Shown: piece after piece, positions 1 through 6,629 of the stretch | Layout: each line of letters begins with the position of its first letter | How positions within the stretch are numbered: the stretch's first letter is position 1 | Assembly: GCA_031278575.1 (NCBI GenBank) | Contig: JAITKD010000068.1 | Location: forward strand, 1 to 6,892 | DNA: 6,892 bases | Reading direction: 5' to 3' | Source: Spirochaetaceae bacterium | GTDB taxonomy: Bacteria; Spirochaetota; Spirochaetia; Treponematales; Breznakiellaceae | Program-made: the position numbers and the translations under genes | Notes under the pieces: generated by a model | Seen by the model: the letters and a program-made list of their open reading frames with translations, nothing else | Database searches by the model: none | What the model was told of the DNA's origin: nothing

Positions 1-279
1 TCCATACCCCTGGCAAAATGCCCCCGGTGCGGTGGGGATATCGTGGCCCGTAAAACCCGGGGACGGGGTAAAGAGTTTTACGGATGTACCAATTACCCGG
101 CCTGTGATTTTATCAGTCATTTTAAACCGATCAATCAAAATTGTCCCAAGTGCGGGCAAAGTATGGGGGAGACGGACGATACCAAACCCGCATACCATAC
201 GGCGTCTCTCAACCCCGAGAGCGATTACCTGCATAGCGGCGAAGATGTTAATGGGGAGGAAGCCGATGGAGGTAAATAA
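1..279 (+). CDS. topA: DNA topoisomerase I, C-terminal zinc-ribbon part (5' end outside window)
   Basis: This is the last 92 codons of a gene that enters from the left; the reading frame is open from base 1 and stops at TAA 277-279. The fragment contains one complete four-cysteine zinc ribbon: counting from the first visible codon, C7-x2-C10 and C29-x5-C35, with the FYGCTNYPACDF signature typical of bacterial TopA C-terminal domains. A second CPKCG knuckle follows (C48, C51), but no later cysteine completes it. The protein ends in about 40 polar, acidic residues. TopA relaxes negatively supercoiled DNA by nicking one strand, and the C-terminal ribbons bind single-stranded DNA. The catalytic toprim and active-site tyrosine domains lie outside the window, so the identification rests on the ribbon and on the neighbouring xerC-hslVU, which matches topA context in Bacillus and treponemes. 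Another protein with topoisomerase-type zinc ribbons is possible but less likely. Confidence 0.85.
   Translation, partial: SIPLAKCPRCGGDIVARKTRGRGKEFYGCTNYPACDFISHFKPINQNCPKCGQSMGETDDTKPAYHTASLNPESDYLHSGEDVNGEEADGGK
253..260 (+). promoter_or_regulatory. Ribosome binding site deciding the xerC start
   Basis: GGGGAGGA sits 5 nt before ATG 266, inside the 3' end of topA. It is the only strong Shine-Dalgarno match near any in-frame start of this gene and supports 266 over the starts at 245, 251 and 308. Translation of xerC would begin while ribosomes finish topA. Confidence 0.7.
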
Positions 280-1231
280 GCCGGCGGTAAACCCCGCGGG
301 ATTTGATATGAACCGGCGGGTGCGTCAGGATAGTGTTGAAGCGTATCTGGCTTATCTCTGTTCCGTGCGGGGGATGTCCGATAGGACCATCCATGCCTAC
401 GGTAAGGATCTGGCCCATTTTTCGGCCTACTGTGAAAATCATGGAATGACCCCCCAGGGGGCAAGTCCCCATGGGGTACAGGGGTTTATCGCGGATCTTA
501 GCGCCGAGGGGATCGCCTCGGTGAGCGTTAACCGGGCCCTTTCTTCGATCCGGGGTTTTTACCGGTGGCTCATACGGTTTGGTTTTAGAGGGGACGATCC
601 CTCCATAAACCTGCGGAACCTGAAAACGACGAAACGGCTTCCGTCTTTTCTCTGGGAAGGGGAAATGGCGAGTTTTGCGGAACTTCCCGACAGGGTGGGT
701 ATTTTATGGCCCCTCCGGGATAAGGCGCTGATCCTTACTATGTATTCCGCGGGGCTGCGGATATCGGAACTGGTAGCCCTTTCTTTACCTTACCTGGAAG
801 CGGATCTCTCGGGGGCCCGGATTATCGGAAAGGGGAACAAGGAGCGGTACGTATTTTTTTCTGAGGAAGCCCGGGACGCCCTGGGGGCGTACCTTCCCGG
901 ACGGGATTCCCGGATTAAGGCCGCCGTTCCTACGGATCGGCTGTTTATTAACCGTAAGGGAGGGCCGATTTCCGTACCCGGGGTACGGTGGATAATAACC
1001 AAATACGCGGAACGGTCGGGACTGGATAAAAGCGTCCACCCCCACGCGTTGCGTCATAGTTTTGCCACCCACTTGGTTAATTCCGGCTGTGATGTGCGTT
1101 TGGTTCAGGAATTGCTCGGTCACGCAAGCCTATCCACCACCCAACGGTACACCCATGTGGATATGGAACGGCTTAAACGAACCTACCTTAAGGCCCATCC
1201 CCACGGTTTGGGGAAAAGGAATAACCCATGA
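266..1231 (+). CDS. xerC: XerC/XerD-family tyrosine recombinase
   Basis: A 321-residue site-specific recombinase that would resolve chromosome dimers by strand exchange at a dif site near the terminus. The N-terminal SAM-like core-binding domain covers about residues 15-110 (SVEAYLAYL, then [16 protein letters not shown]). The catalytic domain follows with all expected residues: R165 in GLRISEL, K189 in [10 protein letters not shown]260 and R263 in HPHALRHS, H286 in LLGHASL and nucleophile Y295 in TTQRYTHV. Spacings match XerC/XerD. I chose ATG 266 because GGGGAGGA (253-260) lies 5 nt upstream. In-frame ATGs at 245 and 251 lie before or within that site, and ATG 308 would give a more usual 307 residues but has a poor ribosome site. 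The start overlaps topA by 14 nt, and the stop overlaps hslV as ATGA. Position next to hslVU parallels Bacillus codV. Sequence alone does not separate XerC from XerD; the symbol follows the context. Confidence 0.9.
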   Translation: MEVNKPAVNPAGFDMNRRVRQDSVEAYLAYLCSVRGMSDRTIHAYGKDLAHFSAYCENHGMTPQGASPHGVQGFIADLSAEGIASVSVNRALSSIRGFYRWLIRFGFRGDDPSINLRNLKTTKRLPSFLWEGEMASFAELPDRVGILWPLRDKALILTMYSAGLRISELVALSLPYLEADLSGARIIGKGNKERYVFFSEEARDALGAYLPGRDSRIKAAVPTDRLFINRKGGPISVPGVRWIITKYAERSGLDKSVHPHALRHSFATHLVNSGCDVRLVQELLGHASLSTTQRYTHVDMERLKRTYLKAHPHGLGKRNNP

Positions 1232-1809
1232 AAAATCGGAGAGTTGAATCCCGTGGCAGCCGGATCCGTTCTACCACGGTCCTGGCGGTACGCCGGAACG
1301 GACAGATCGCTATGGCTGGGGACGGACAGGTAACCATGGGCGAAACGGTGATGAAAAATAACGCCCGCAAGGTACGGCGGCTCAACGACGGTAAGGTGCT
1401 TTGCGGTTTTGCGGGAGCCACCGCGGACGCCTTTACCCTTTTTGACCGTTTTGAGGAGAAGCTCAAGGAATATTCCGGGGATCTTGCCCGGGCCGCGGTG
1501 GAATTGGCCAAAGATTGGCGTACCGATCGTTCCCTCAGGCGGCTTGAGGCCCTGCTCCTGGTAGCGGATATTTCCAAGACCCTGCTTATTTCCGGTACCG
1601 GGGACGTCATAGAGCCCGCTGAGGCGGCCCTGGCCATAGGTTCCGGGGGAAATTACGCCTATGCCGCGGCCCTGGCATACTTGGACGGCAGCACCCTTTC
1701 CGCGGCGGAGATCGCCCGGCGGAGCCTGCGGATTGCGGGGGATATATGTATTTATACCAATGGGCAAATCATCCTGGAAGAACTTGGTTCCGGAGAGGAG
1801 CGTAAATAA
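1228..1809 (+). CDS. hslV: HslV (ClpQ) peptidase subunit of the HslUV protease
   Basis: A 193-residue threonine peptidase. Six-membered HslV rings stack as a dodecamer in the cytoplasm and degrade proteins unfolded by HslU. The body aligns throughout with the family: [11 protein letters not shown] at 16-26 gives the N-terminal nucleophile T16, with AGDGQVT (D32), [12 protein letters not shown] (K48, equivalent to Lys33 of the mature enzyme), [40 protein letters not shown] and the C-terminal [16 protein letters not shown]. That C-terminus resembles Bacillus ClpQ/CodW more than the E. coli form. The ATG overlaps the xerC stop (ATGA), and AAGGA (1216-1220) lies 7 nt upstream. Fifteen residues, rich in Arg, precede T16; no ATG, GTG or TTG occurs between, so they must be removed to expose the nucleophile unless a rare start is used. 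E. coli removes only Met. It is co-transcribed with hslU. Confidence 0.95.
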   Translation: MKNRRVESRGSRIRSTTVLAVRRNGQIAMAGDGQVTMGETVMKNNARKVRRLNDGKVLCGFAGATADAFTLFDRFEEKLKEYSGDLARAAVELAKDWRTDRSLRRLEALLLVADISKTLLISGTGDVIEPAEAALAIGSGGNYAYAAALAYLDGSTLSAAEIARRSLRIAGDICIYTNGQIILEELGSGEERK

Positions 1810-3410
1810 TGAGCGAAGATATTTTTAAGGGGACGGCGGAATTGCCGGTAACGCCGGAGAAGGAGTCAAAAAACCTACCGGTTTCCCGGAGGGAACTTAC
1901 CCCCCGGGAAGTTGTCGCGGAGTTGGATAAATATATCGTGGGCCAAAAAAAGGCCAAACGGGCGGTGGCAGTGGCCCTGCGGAACCGGATCCGCAGACTC
2001 AAGCTGGAGCCGGAGGTTCGGGAAGACATAGCCCCCAAAAACATCCTCATGATAGGTCCTACCGGGGTGGGCAAAACCGAGATTGCCCGGCGCCTCGCAA
2101 AATTGGCGGGTTCCCCTTTTATCAAGGTGGAGGCGACCAAATATACCGAAGTGGGATATGTGGGCCGGGATGTGGAATCCATGATTCGGGACCTTATGGC
2201 CGCGGGGGTCCAGATGGTAAAACAGGAAATGCAGGAAACGGTCAACGTCGAGGCCCGGAAACGGGCGGAGGAGGATCTGCTGGATCTTTTGCTTCCCGGT
2301 ACGGGGAAAAAATCCGGGGAACAGAAAACTCCGGACGGCCCGATGGTAAGACCCGTAGGGGCTTTTTCTATTAACCCGAATAATGGGGGCGGCCCCGGCC
2401 TGATGGGGGCGGCCATCCAGGTGGGGATCCCCGCCATGTTGAGCCGGGACACGGAAGACGAGAAGCCCATGGCGGCCACGGAACAGCCCGCCGTTCAGGA
2501 GGAAGAAAAACCCGCCGATTCGGCCAAGATTTCTTCCACCAGGGAAAAATTCAGGACCATGCTTCGGGAAGGCAAACTGGAAGACCGGATGGTGGAAATT
2601 ACCGTAAATCAAAATCCCCAATTCCCGGCCATCGAAATGATGGGGGGGGGCATGGAGGATTTAGAAACCAGCCTTTCGGGGATAGCGGGTTTTTTTGGGG
2701 GGGGTAAAAAGAAAAAACTGCTCACCGTAAGCAGGGCACGGGAGATCCTGATCAACGAAGAATCGGAAAAGCTCATAGACCGGGACCGGGTAAGCGACGA
2801 TGCCCGGCTGCGGGTGGAAGAAATGGGGATAGTTTTCATTGACGAAATCGATAAGATCGCGGTGAAGGGGGACCGGGGGGGCGGTCCTGACGTATCCCGG
2901 GAGGGGGTTCAGCGGGATATCCTTCCCATCGTGGAGGGGGCCACGGTAAATACCAAATGGGGCCCGGTGGATACGAGCCATATCCTTTTTGTGGCTGCCG
3001 GCGCTTTCAATATAAGCAAACCATCGGATCTGATCCCTGAACTCCAGGGCCGTTTTCCCCTTCGGGTGGAACTGGACTCCCTGGGAAAGGAAGAATTCCT
3101 GCGGATCCTCACGGAACCCAAAAACGCCCTCACCAAACAGTATATCGACCTTTTGGGTACCGAAGGGGTGGAAATTGAGTTTGCCCCGGAAGCCATAGAG
3201 CGGCTGGCCGCCCTGGCGGCGGACGTTAATTCCCGGCTGGAAAACATAGGGGCCCGCCGGCTCCATACGATCATGGAGACCCTGTTGGAGGAACTTTCCT
3301 TTGAAGCCCCCAATATAGGCCCCACAAAGATACCCATAACCGAAGCCTACGTGAATGAGCGGCTGGGGGATTTGGCGGTGGATCAGGACCTGGGGAGGTA
3401 TATATTGTAG
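1809..3410 (+). CDS. hslU: HslU (ClpY) AAA+ unfoldase of the HslUV protease, with enlarged I-domain
   Basis: A 533-residue AAA+ ATPase that forms a hexamer, unfolds substrates and feeds them to HslV. Visible elements in order: the LTPREVVAELDKYIVGQ N-domain start (30-46), Walker A GPTGVGKT (83-90), pore loop GYVG (116-119), I-domain (about 120-335), Walker B IVFIDEID (341-348), sensor 1 region HILFVAAGAF (391-400), arginine-finger region ELQGRFPLR (R415), sensor 2 GARRLHT (481-487) and the C-terminal GRYIL tail that activates HslV. All key residues are present. It is about 90 residues longer than the 443-residue E. coli protein: about 26 extra N-terminal residues, and about 63 in the I-domain, falling mostly within 164-243 and rich in Gly/Met, then Glu/Pro. 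The start overlaps the hslV stop by one base (TAATG), with GGAGAGGAG (1792-1800) 8 nt upstream. Two long G tracts lie in the I-domain. Confidence 0.96.
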   Translation: MSEDIFKGTAELPVTPEKESKNLPVSRRELTPREVVAELDKYIVGQKKAKRAVAVALRNRIRRLKLEPEVREDIAPKNILMIGPTGVGKTEIARRLAKLAGSPFIKVEATKYTEVGYVGRDVESMIRDLMAAGVQMVKQEMQETVNVEARKRAEEDLLDLLLPGTGKKSGEQKTPDGPMVRPVGAFSINPNNGGGPGLMGAAIQVGIPAMLSRDTEDEKPMAATEQPAVQEEEKPADSAKISSTREKFRTMLREGKLEDRMVEITVNQNPQFPAIEMMGGGMEDLETSLSGIAGFFGGGKKKKLLTVSRAREILINEESEKLIDRDRVSDDARLRVEEMGIVFIDEIDKIAVKGDRGGGPDVSREGVQRDILPIVEGATVNTKWGPVDTSHILFVAAGAFNISKPSDLIPELQGRFPLRVELDSLGKEEFLRILTEPKNALTKQYIDLLGTEGVEIEFAPEAIERLAALAADVNSRLENIGARRLHTIMETLLEELSFEAPNIGPTKIPITEAYVNERLGDLAVDQDLGRYIL

Positions 3411-3438
3411 GGAAAAATAAGAAGGAGTACGTTAAAGT

Positions 3439-3474
3439 AGCACCGATTTATTCTCGATTGAATAAATCAGTGCT
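3439..3474. terminator. Imperfect inverted repeat after hslU, possible terminator or operator
   Basis: Arms at 3440-3453 (GCACCGATTTATTC) and 3460-3473 (GAATAAATCAGTGC) pair at 13 of 14 positions, with one C-A mismatch, around a 6-nt loop. An A-T pair at 3439/3474 extends the stem to 15. It lies 30 nt after the hslU stop and would end the topA-xerC-hslVU transcript. The stem is AT-rich except at its base, and a T-rich stretch (TTATTTTTCT) begins only about 16 nt later, so it is not a textbook intrinsic terminator. An operator or an mRNA-stabilising 3' hairpin fits equally well. Confidence 0.5.
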
Positions 3475-3498
3475 TCCTTAGACTTCTAGTTATTTTTC

Positions 3499-3526
3499 TA
3501 AGTTCTCACAAATAATTCGCCGATGG
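3499..3526 (+). promoter_or_regulatory. Candidate sigma-28-like promoter for the flgB operon
   Basis: TAAG (3499-3502), a 16-nt spacer and GCCGATGG (3519-3526) resemble the flagellar sigma-28 consensus TAAA-N15-GCCGATAA: 3 of 4 and 6 of 8 matches, with the spacer one base long. Transcription would start near 3533, about 33 nt before the flgB ATG. TATAAG at 3532-3537 could instead be a sigma-70 -10 element, but I find no good -35 partner. This is a weak call from pattern only. Confidence 0.3.
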
Positions 3527-3565
3527 TTAGATATAAGAAAGTTTTATTTAGGGGAATATATTGAG

Positions 3566-3985
3566 ATGAATATAGAAAATAATTTTACCAAAACCGTTGA
3601 CTTGGTACACCGGGCTATGGATGCCAATATCCTCCGCCGCAGCGTGATTGCCAATAACCTGGCCAATGCGGAGGTGCCGAATTTTAAACGGTCCGATTTG
3701 AATTTTGAAAGTGAATTAAAACGGGCCCTGGAAACGGAAAAACTCAAACCCGCCCTGGAGTTGACGCTGACGGATCCTAAACATATCCCTAACTGGCGGG
3801 AACGGGATTACCGGGATGTCCAACCCCGGCGGGTCCTGGATTACGTGAGTACCTCAAAAAACAATGGGAACAATGTGGATCCGGAACAGGAGATCATGGC
3901 CGCCCTGGAGAATCAGCTTTTGTATACCCTCATGGCCCAGGCGCAAACTTTTGAGTTTAGTCAAGTCAATATGGTATTAAGGTAG
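3566..3985 (+). CDS. flgB: Flagellar proximal rod protein FlgB
   Basis: A 139-residue proximal rod subunit, near the usual FlgB length. It would be exported through the flagellar type III apparatus and assembled on FliE and the MS ring in the periplasm, transmitting torque to the periplasmic flagellum. The N-terminal rod signature is clear: residues 21-42 run NILRRSVIANNLANAEVPNF and then KR. The C-terminal helix (ENQLLYTLMAQAQTFEFSQVNMVLR, about 115-139) is the other half of the coiled-coil rod domain. There is no Sec signal peptide, as expected for this export route. It starts at ATG 3566 with AGGGGA (3550-3555) 10 nt upstream, a rather long gap. It is the first gene after the 155-bp AT-rich gap, so it probably opens the flagellar operon. 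flgC follows after 12 nt. Confidence 0.95.
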   Translation: MNIENNFTKTVDLVHRAMDANILRRSVIANNLANAEVPNFKRSDLNFESELKRALETEKLKPALELTLTDPKHIPNWRERDYRDVQPRRVLDYVSTSKNNGNNVDPEQEIMAALENQLLYTLMAQAQTFEFSQVNMVLR

Positions 3986-3997
3986 GTAGGTTAGGAT

Positions 3998-4459
3998 ATG
4001 GGAATTTTTAGTTCTATCAACATAGCGGCTACGGGGATGAGCGCCGAACGGCTCCGCTCCGATGTGATCGCCGATAATATTGCCAACGCATCCACGACCC
4101 GGACCACCGAGGGGGGCCCCTATAAACGGAGCCGGGTGGTCCTCCGGCCCCGGACCGAGGAACCCTATTGGCGCTCCCCTTTCCTGCCGAATATGCTGGA
4201 TAACGGTCCCGGGCAGGGGGTACGGGTGGCGGAGATCCAGAAGGATACCAAAACCGAGTCCCGGTTTGTGTACGATCCGACCCATCCCGACGCGATTCAG
4301 ACCGGCCCCCGGGCGGGGTATGTAGAAATGCCCAATGTGGATATTGTTACCGAAATGGTGGATATGATCGCCGCATCCCGGGCCTATGAGGCGAACGCTT
4401 CGATTATAGACGGGTCCAAAAGTATGTTCCAGCGGGCCCTGGATATTGGGGGGAGGTAA
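3998..4459 (+). CDS. flgC: Flagellar proximal rod protein FlgC
   Basis: A 153-residue rod subunit, somewhat longer than the roughly 134-residue enteric FlgC. It stacks with FlgB and FlgF in the proximal rod. The N-terminal motif is SSINIAATGMSAERLRSDVIADNIANAST (5-33), followed by GGPYKRSRVVLRPR (39-52). The C-terminal part has MPNVDIVTEMVDMIAASRAYEAN (111-133), the standard FlgC/FlgG-type closing helix, then SKSMFQRALDIGGR. The middle (about 53-105, with EEPYWRSPFLPNM) is less conserved and accounts for the extra length. The ATG at 3998 is preceded by an AGG-rich stretch (3980-3996) that overlaps the flgB stop. The closest AGGA is only 1 to 2 nt from ATG, so the functional site is probably the AGGTAGG further upstream. 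The stop is 3 nt before fliE. Confidence 0.95.
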   Translation: MGIFSSINIAATGMSAERLRSDVIADNIANASTTRTTEGGPYKRSRVVLRPRTEEPYWRSPFLPNMLDNGPGQGVRVAEIQKDTKTESRFVYDPTHPDAIQTGPRAGYVEMPNVDIVTEMVDMIAASRAYEANASIIDGSKSMFQRALDIGGR

Positions 4460-4462
4460 TAG

Positions 4463-4840
4463 ATGACCCTGTATCGGCCGGAATTAGTTACCGGGGATAG
4501 GGTCCCCATGAGGGTGACCCATCCCCGGCATATGGTTCCCCGGGCGGGAAATTTTACCGCCGAAGGAAACGCCCTATCGGAGTTGGGGAATAAAATCGGG
4601 GCGGAACGGGTACTCCGTTCCGGTACCTTTGAGGACGCCATGCTCAAGGCCCTGGACATGGTCAGTGCCCAACAGCAGGCGCCCGGTGATCTGATGCAGG
4701 CGGCGTTGACCGATCCGGGAACCGTGGATGTCCACGACATAACCATCGCCCAGGCAAAGGCCAGTATGTCTCTAAATATCACCAGAACCGTTCTCAATCG
4801 TGTGGTTCAAGGTTGGAGGGATCTTATTAATACCCGTTAA
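4463..4840 (+). CDS. fliE: Flagellar hook-basal body adaptor FliE
   Basis: A 125-residue protein, about 20 longer than enteric FliE (104). FliE joins the FliF MS ring to the FlgB rod and is needed for export of the rod proteins. The family is recognised by its C-terminal half: SGTFEDAMLKALDMVSAQQQ (53-72), then DPGTVDVHDITIAQAKASMS (84-103), then LNITRTVLNRVVQGWRDLIN (104-123). The first 50 residues are Pro/Arg-rich and weakly conserved. GGGAGG (4451-4456), inside the flgC 3' end, lies 6 nt before ATG 4463, and the flgC stop is 3 nt upstream, so coupling is likely. The position between flgC and fliF is the standard one and adds weight to the call. A 79-nt gap separates it from fliF. Confidence 0.92.
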   Translation: MTLYRPELVTGDRVPMRVTHPRHMVPRAGNFTAEGNALSELGNKIGAERVLRSGTFEDAMLKALDMVSAQQQAPGDLMQAALTDPGTVDVHDITIAQAKASMSLNITRTVLNRVVQGWRDLINTR

Positions 4841-4919
4841 GGCGGGGTTGTTTTGACCGCAAAATAAAAAAGCAGGCCCAAGGGTGGTTGTATAAAAAAG
4901 TTCTTCTGGGGAGGGGAAT
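4841..4919 (+). other. Short gap between fliE and fliF with strong fliF ribosome site
   Basis: The 79-nt gap has an A-rich centre and ends in a very strong purine tract, GGGGAGGGG (4908-4916), 3 nt before the fliF ATG. TTGACC (4853-4858) and TATAAA (4891-4896) are present but 32 nt apart, so they do not form one promoter. A 4-bp GCGG/CCGC pairing (4842-4845 with 4857-4860) is too weak to call a hairpin. The gap most likely only separates two genes of one operon. Confidence 0.45.
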
Positions 4920-6626
4920 ATGAAGGAATGGATAAAAAAATTTATCGCCCAAATTAAGACCCTGTGGGGGAAATGGTCTTTGGTACAAAGGATCATCCTC
5001 ATTGGGATCGTTCTGGCGGCGATAGTGGGAGTGGGAGTATTGGTGGGGATTTCTTCCTCGCCGGCCATGGTACCGGTCATCGACACGCCCATCAGAAATG
5101 AAGAAACCCTGGATCGGATTGTTGCCCGGATCAACGCGGAGGGGGTTAAAACTTCAATTTCCCCCGCGGGGATCCTTTTGGTACCCGATGAAAAAACCGC
5201 CCGGAGGATCCGGTCTATTCTTATTCGGGAGGATCTTATTCCCTCCGGGACGGACCCCTGGTCTATCTTTGACCGGGAACGGTGGACTATCACTGATTTT
5301 GAACGGAATGTAAACCTTCACCGGGCCATCACCCAGATGATAACCGACCATATTAAAGCCTTGGACGATGTGGATAATGCCGTTGTTGATATTGTGAACC
5401 CGAAACAGGAACTCTTCCAGGCGGATCAGAATCCGGTAACCGCCAGCGTTATCGTCACCCCCAAACCGGGCAGCGATATTACCGAAAATCGCAAGAAAAT
5501 CGAAGGGATCCAGAAGATCCTCAAATTTGCCGTGGAAGGGCTTAAGGACGAAAACATCGTCATCACCGATCAAAACGGTATTATTCTCAACGATTTTGAA
5601 GGTATGGCCAATATAGACCGGCAGAGCTTAATTGAACGACAACAAAAATATATCCGCCAGATAGAAGCCCATTACCGGGCGATTGTTTTAAAATCCCTCC
5701 AGGAAATCTATACCGCCGACCGGGTTCGGGATCTTAATATCAAGATCGATATGGATATGTCACAGAAGGCCATCAATACCGATGAATTTTTCCCCATCAC
5801 CATACAGCCGGATAATCCTAATACCCCCTACGACGATTCCCGGTTGGTAGAGTCCATTACCCGGTCCAAGAGCACCTCCACCACCGAATGGGAAGGAACC
5901 GGATTTAACCCCGAGGGCCCCCCGGGGGTGGAGGGCCAGACTACCCCGGCTTTTCGGGATATGTCAAACCTCTACGGTAAGGTAAAACAGGAAACGCTGA
6001 CCAATAATGAAGAGATAAACCGGCGGTCCATCCAGGAAGAACGGAGTCCTTCCATAGACCGGGTTACGGTTTCGGTAAATATCGACGGTCAATGGAAATG
6101 GAAATATGACGAAAAGAAAAATCCCGTACTCCTCTCGGACGGTTCTATTGAACGGGAATATACCCCGGTTTCGCCGGAGGATCTCCGGGCTACCCAGGTA
6201 TTAATTCAAAACGCCGTCGGTTATAATCAAACCAGGGGGGACGCGGTTACGGTAGAGAATATCCGCTTTGACCGAACCCGGCAGTTTGTCGAAGAAGATG
6301 CGGCATACTTCCGATCAAAGCAGATACAGACCACCCTTCTGATTTTCATGGCAGGGCTTGTCCTCATCCTCATCGCCTCTGTGGTATTCCGGCTGATTTC
6401 CCGGGAGATGGAACGGCGCCGGCGGCTGCGGGAAGAAGAACTCTCCCGGCAGCATCAGATGATGCGGGAAAGCGCCTTGAGACAGGCGGAGGAAGAAGGG
6501 GTTGAAGTTTCCATGTCCGTAGAAGAACGCAAACGGATGGAACTTCAGGAGAACGCGATTAATATGGCCAAAGAACATCCCGAAGATGCGGCCCAGCTCA
6601 TCAGAACCTGGCTTTTGGAGGATTAG
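4920..6626 (+). CDS. fliF: Flagellar MS-ring protein FliF
   Basis: A 568-residue inner-membrane protein that forms the MS ring, the base on which the export gate, switch complex and rod assemble. A short basic cytoplasmic N-terminus precedes TM1 (about 24-44, IILIGIVLAAIVGVGVLVGI). The periplasmic part has ring-building motifs: about 50-115 (VIDTPI, ILLVPDEKTARRIRSIL), then 120-225 (RWTITDFERNVNLHRAITQM at 121-140, ASVIVTPKPGS) and about 230-440, including a Pro/Gly-rich segment (326-345) in the beta-collar region. TM2 is about 471-493. The cytoplasmic tail is highly charged, and its end (NAINMAKEHPEDAAQLIRTWLLED) is the expected FliG-binding helix. The start is ATG 4920, with GGGGAGGGG (4908-4916) immediately upstream. 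Length is close to treponemal FliF. The stop is 3 nt before fliG. Confidence 0.96.
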   Translation: MKEWIKKFIAQIKTLWGKWSLVQRIILIGIVLAAIVGVGVLVGISSSPAMVPVIDTPIRNEETLDRIVARINAEGVKTSISPAGILLVPDEKTARRIRSILIREDLIPSGTDPWSIFDRERWTITDFERNVNLHRAITQMITDHIKALDDVDNAVVDIVNPKQELFQADQNPVTASVIVTPKPGSDITENRKKIEGIQKILKFAVEGLKDENIVITDQNGIILNDFEGMANIDRQSLIERQQKYIRQIEAHYRAIVLKSLQEIYTADRVRDLNIKIDMDMSQKAINTDEFFPITIQPDNPNTPYDDSRLVESITRSKSTSTTEWEGTGFNPEGPPGVEGQTTPAFRDMSNLYGKVKQETLTNNEEINRRSIQEERSPSIDRVTVSVNIDGQWKWKYDEKKNPVLLSDGSIEREYTPVSPEDLRATQVLIQNAVGYNQTRGDAVTVENIRFDRTRQFVEEDAAYFRSKQIQTTLLIFMAGLVLILIASVVFRLISREMERRRRLREEELSRQHQMMRESALRQAEEEGVEVSMSVEERKRMELQENAINMAKEHPEDAAQLIRTWLLED

Positions 6627-6629
6627 GAA

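Larger units (their letters stand above)
3411..3565. other. AT-rich intergenic region between the hslU and flgB blocks
   Basis: This is the longest non-coding stretch in the window, and it is clearly richer in A and T than the genes on both sides. It holds the inverted repeat at 3439-3474, a T-rich run around 3490-3498, a possible flagellar promoter at 3499-3526 and the flgB ribosome site AGGGGA (3550-3555). I see no credible small ORF. In Bacillus the same place is occupied by codY; no trace of a codY-like coding sequence is seen here. Confidence 0.7.

Noticed and set aside
32..265. Open frame continuing upstream of the chosen xerC start, which would give a 399-residue recombinase
   Set aside because: The extra residues overlap the topA frame, which has clear zinc-ribbon cysteines. 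They resemble no recombinase domain, and the strong ribosome site points to 266.
1183..1767. 194-codon open frame on the minus strand opposite hslV
   Set aside because: It lies wholly opposite xerC/hslV coding sequence, has no recognisable domain, and is explained by GC-rich codon use.
1769..2621. Two overlapping minus-strand open frames of 236 and 248 codons opposite hslU
   Set aside because: The translations are low-complexity mirrors of HslU codons with no family motif and no convincing start site.
3477..3502. CTTAG/CTAAG pairing around the T-rich run as a second hairpin
   Set aside because: It has five mostly AT pairs with a 16-nt loop, too weak to support a structural call.
4842..4860. 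Hairpin GCGG/CCGC after fliE as a terminator
   Set aside because: It has only four pairs and an 11-nt loop, followed by A residues rather than T residues on the coding strand.
4853..4896. TTGACC and TATAAA as a promoter for fliF
   Set aside because: The elements are 32 nt apart, far beyond the usual 16-18 nt spacer, and neither has a good partner at the right distance.
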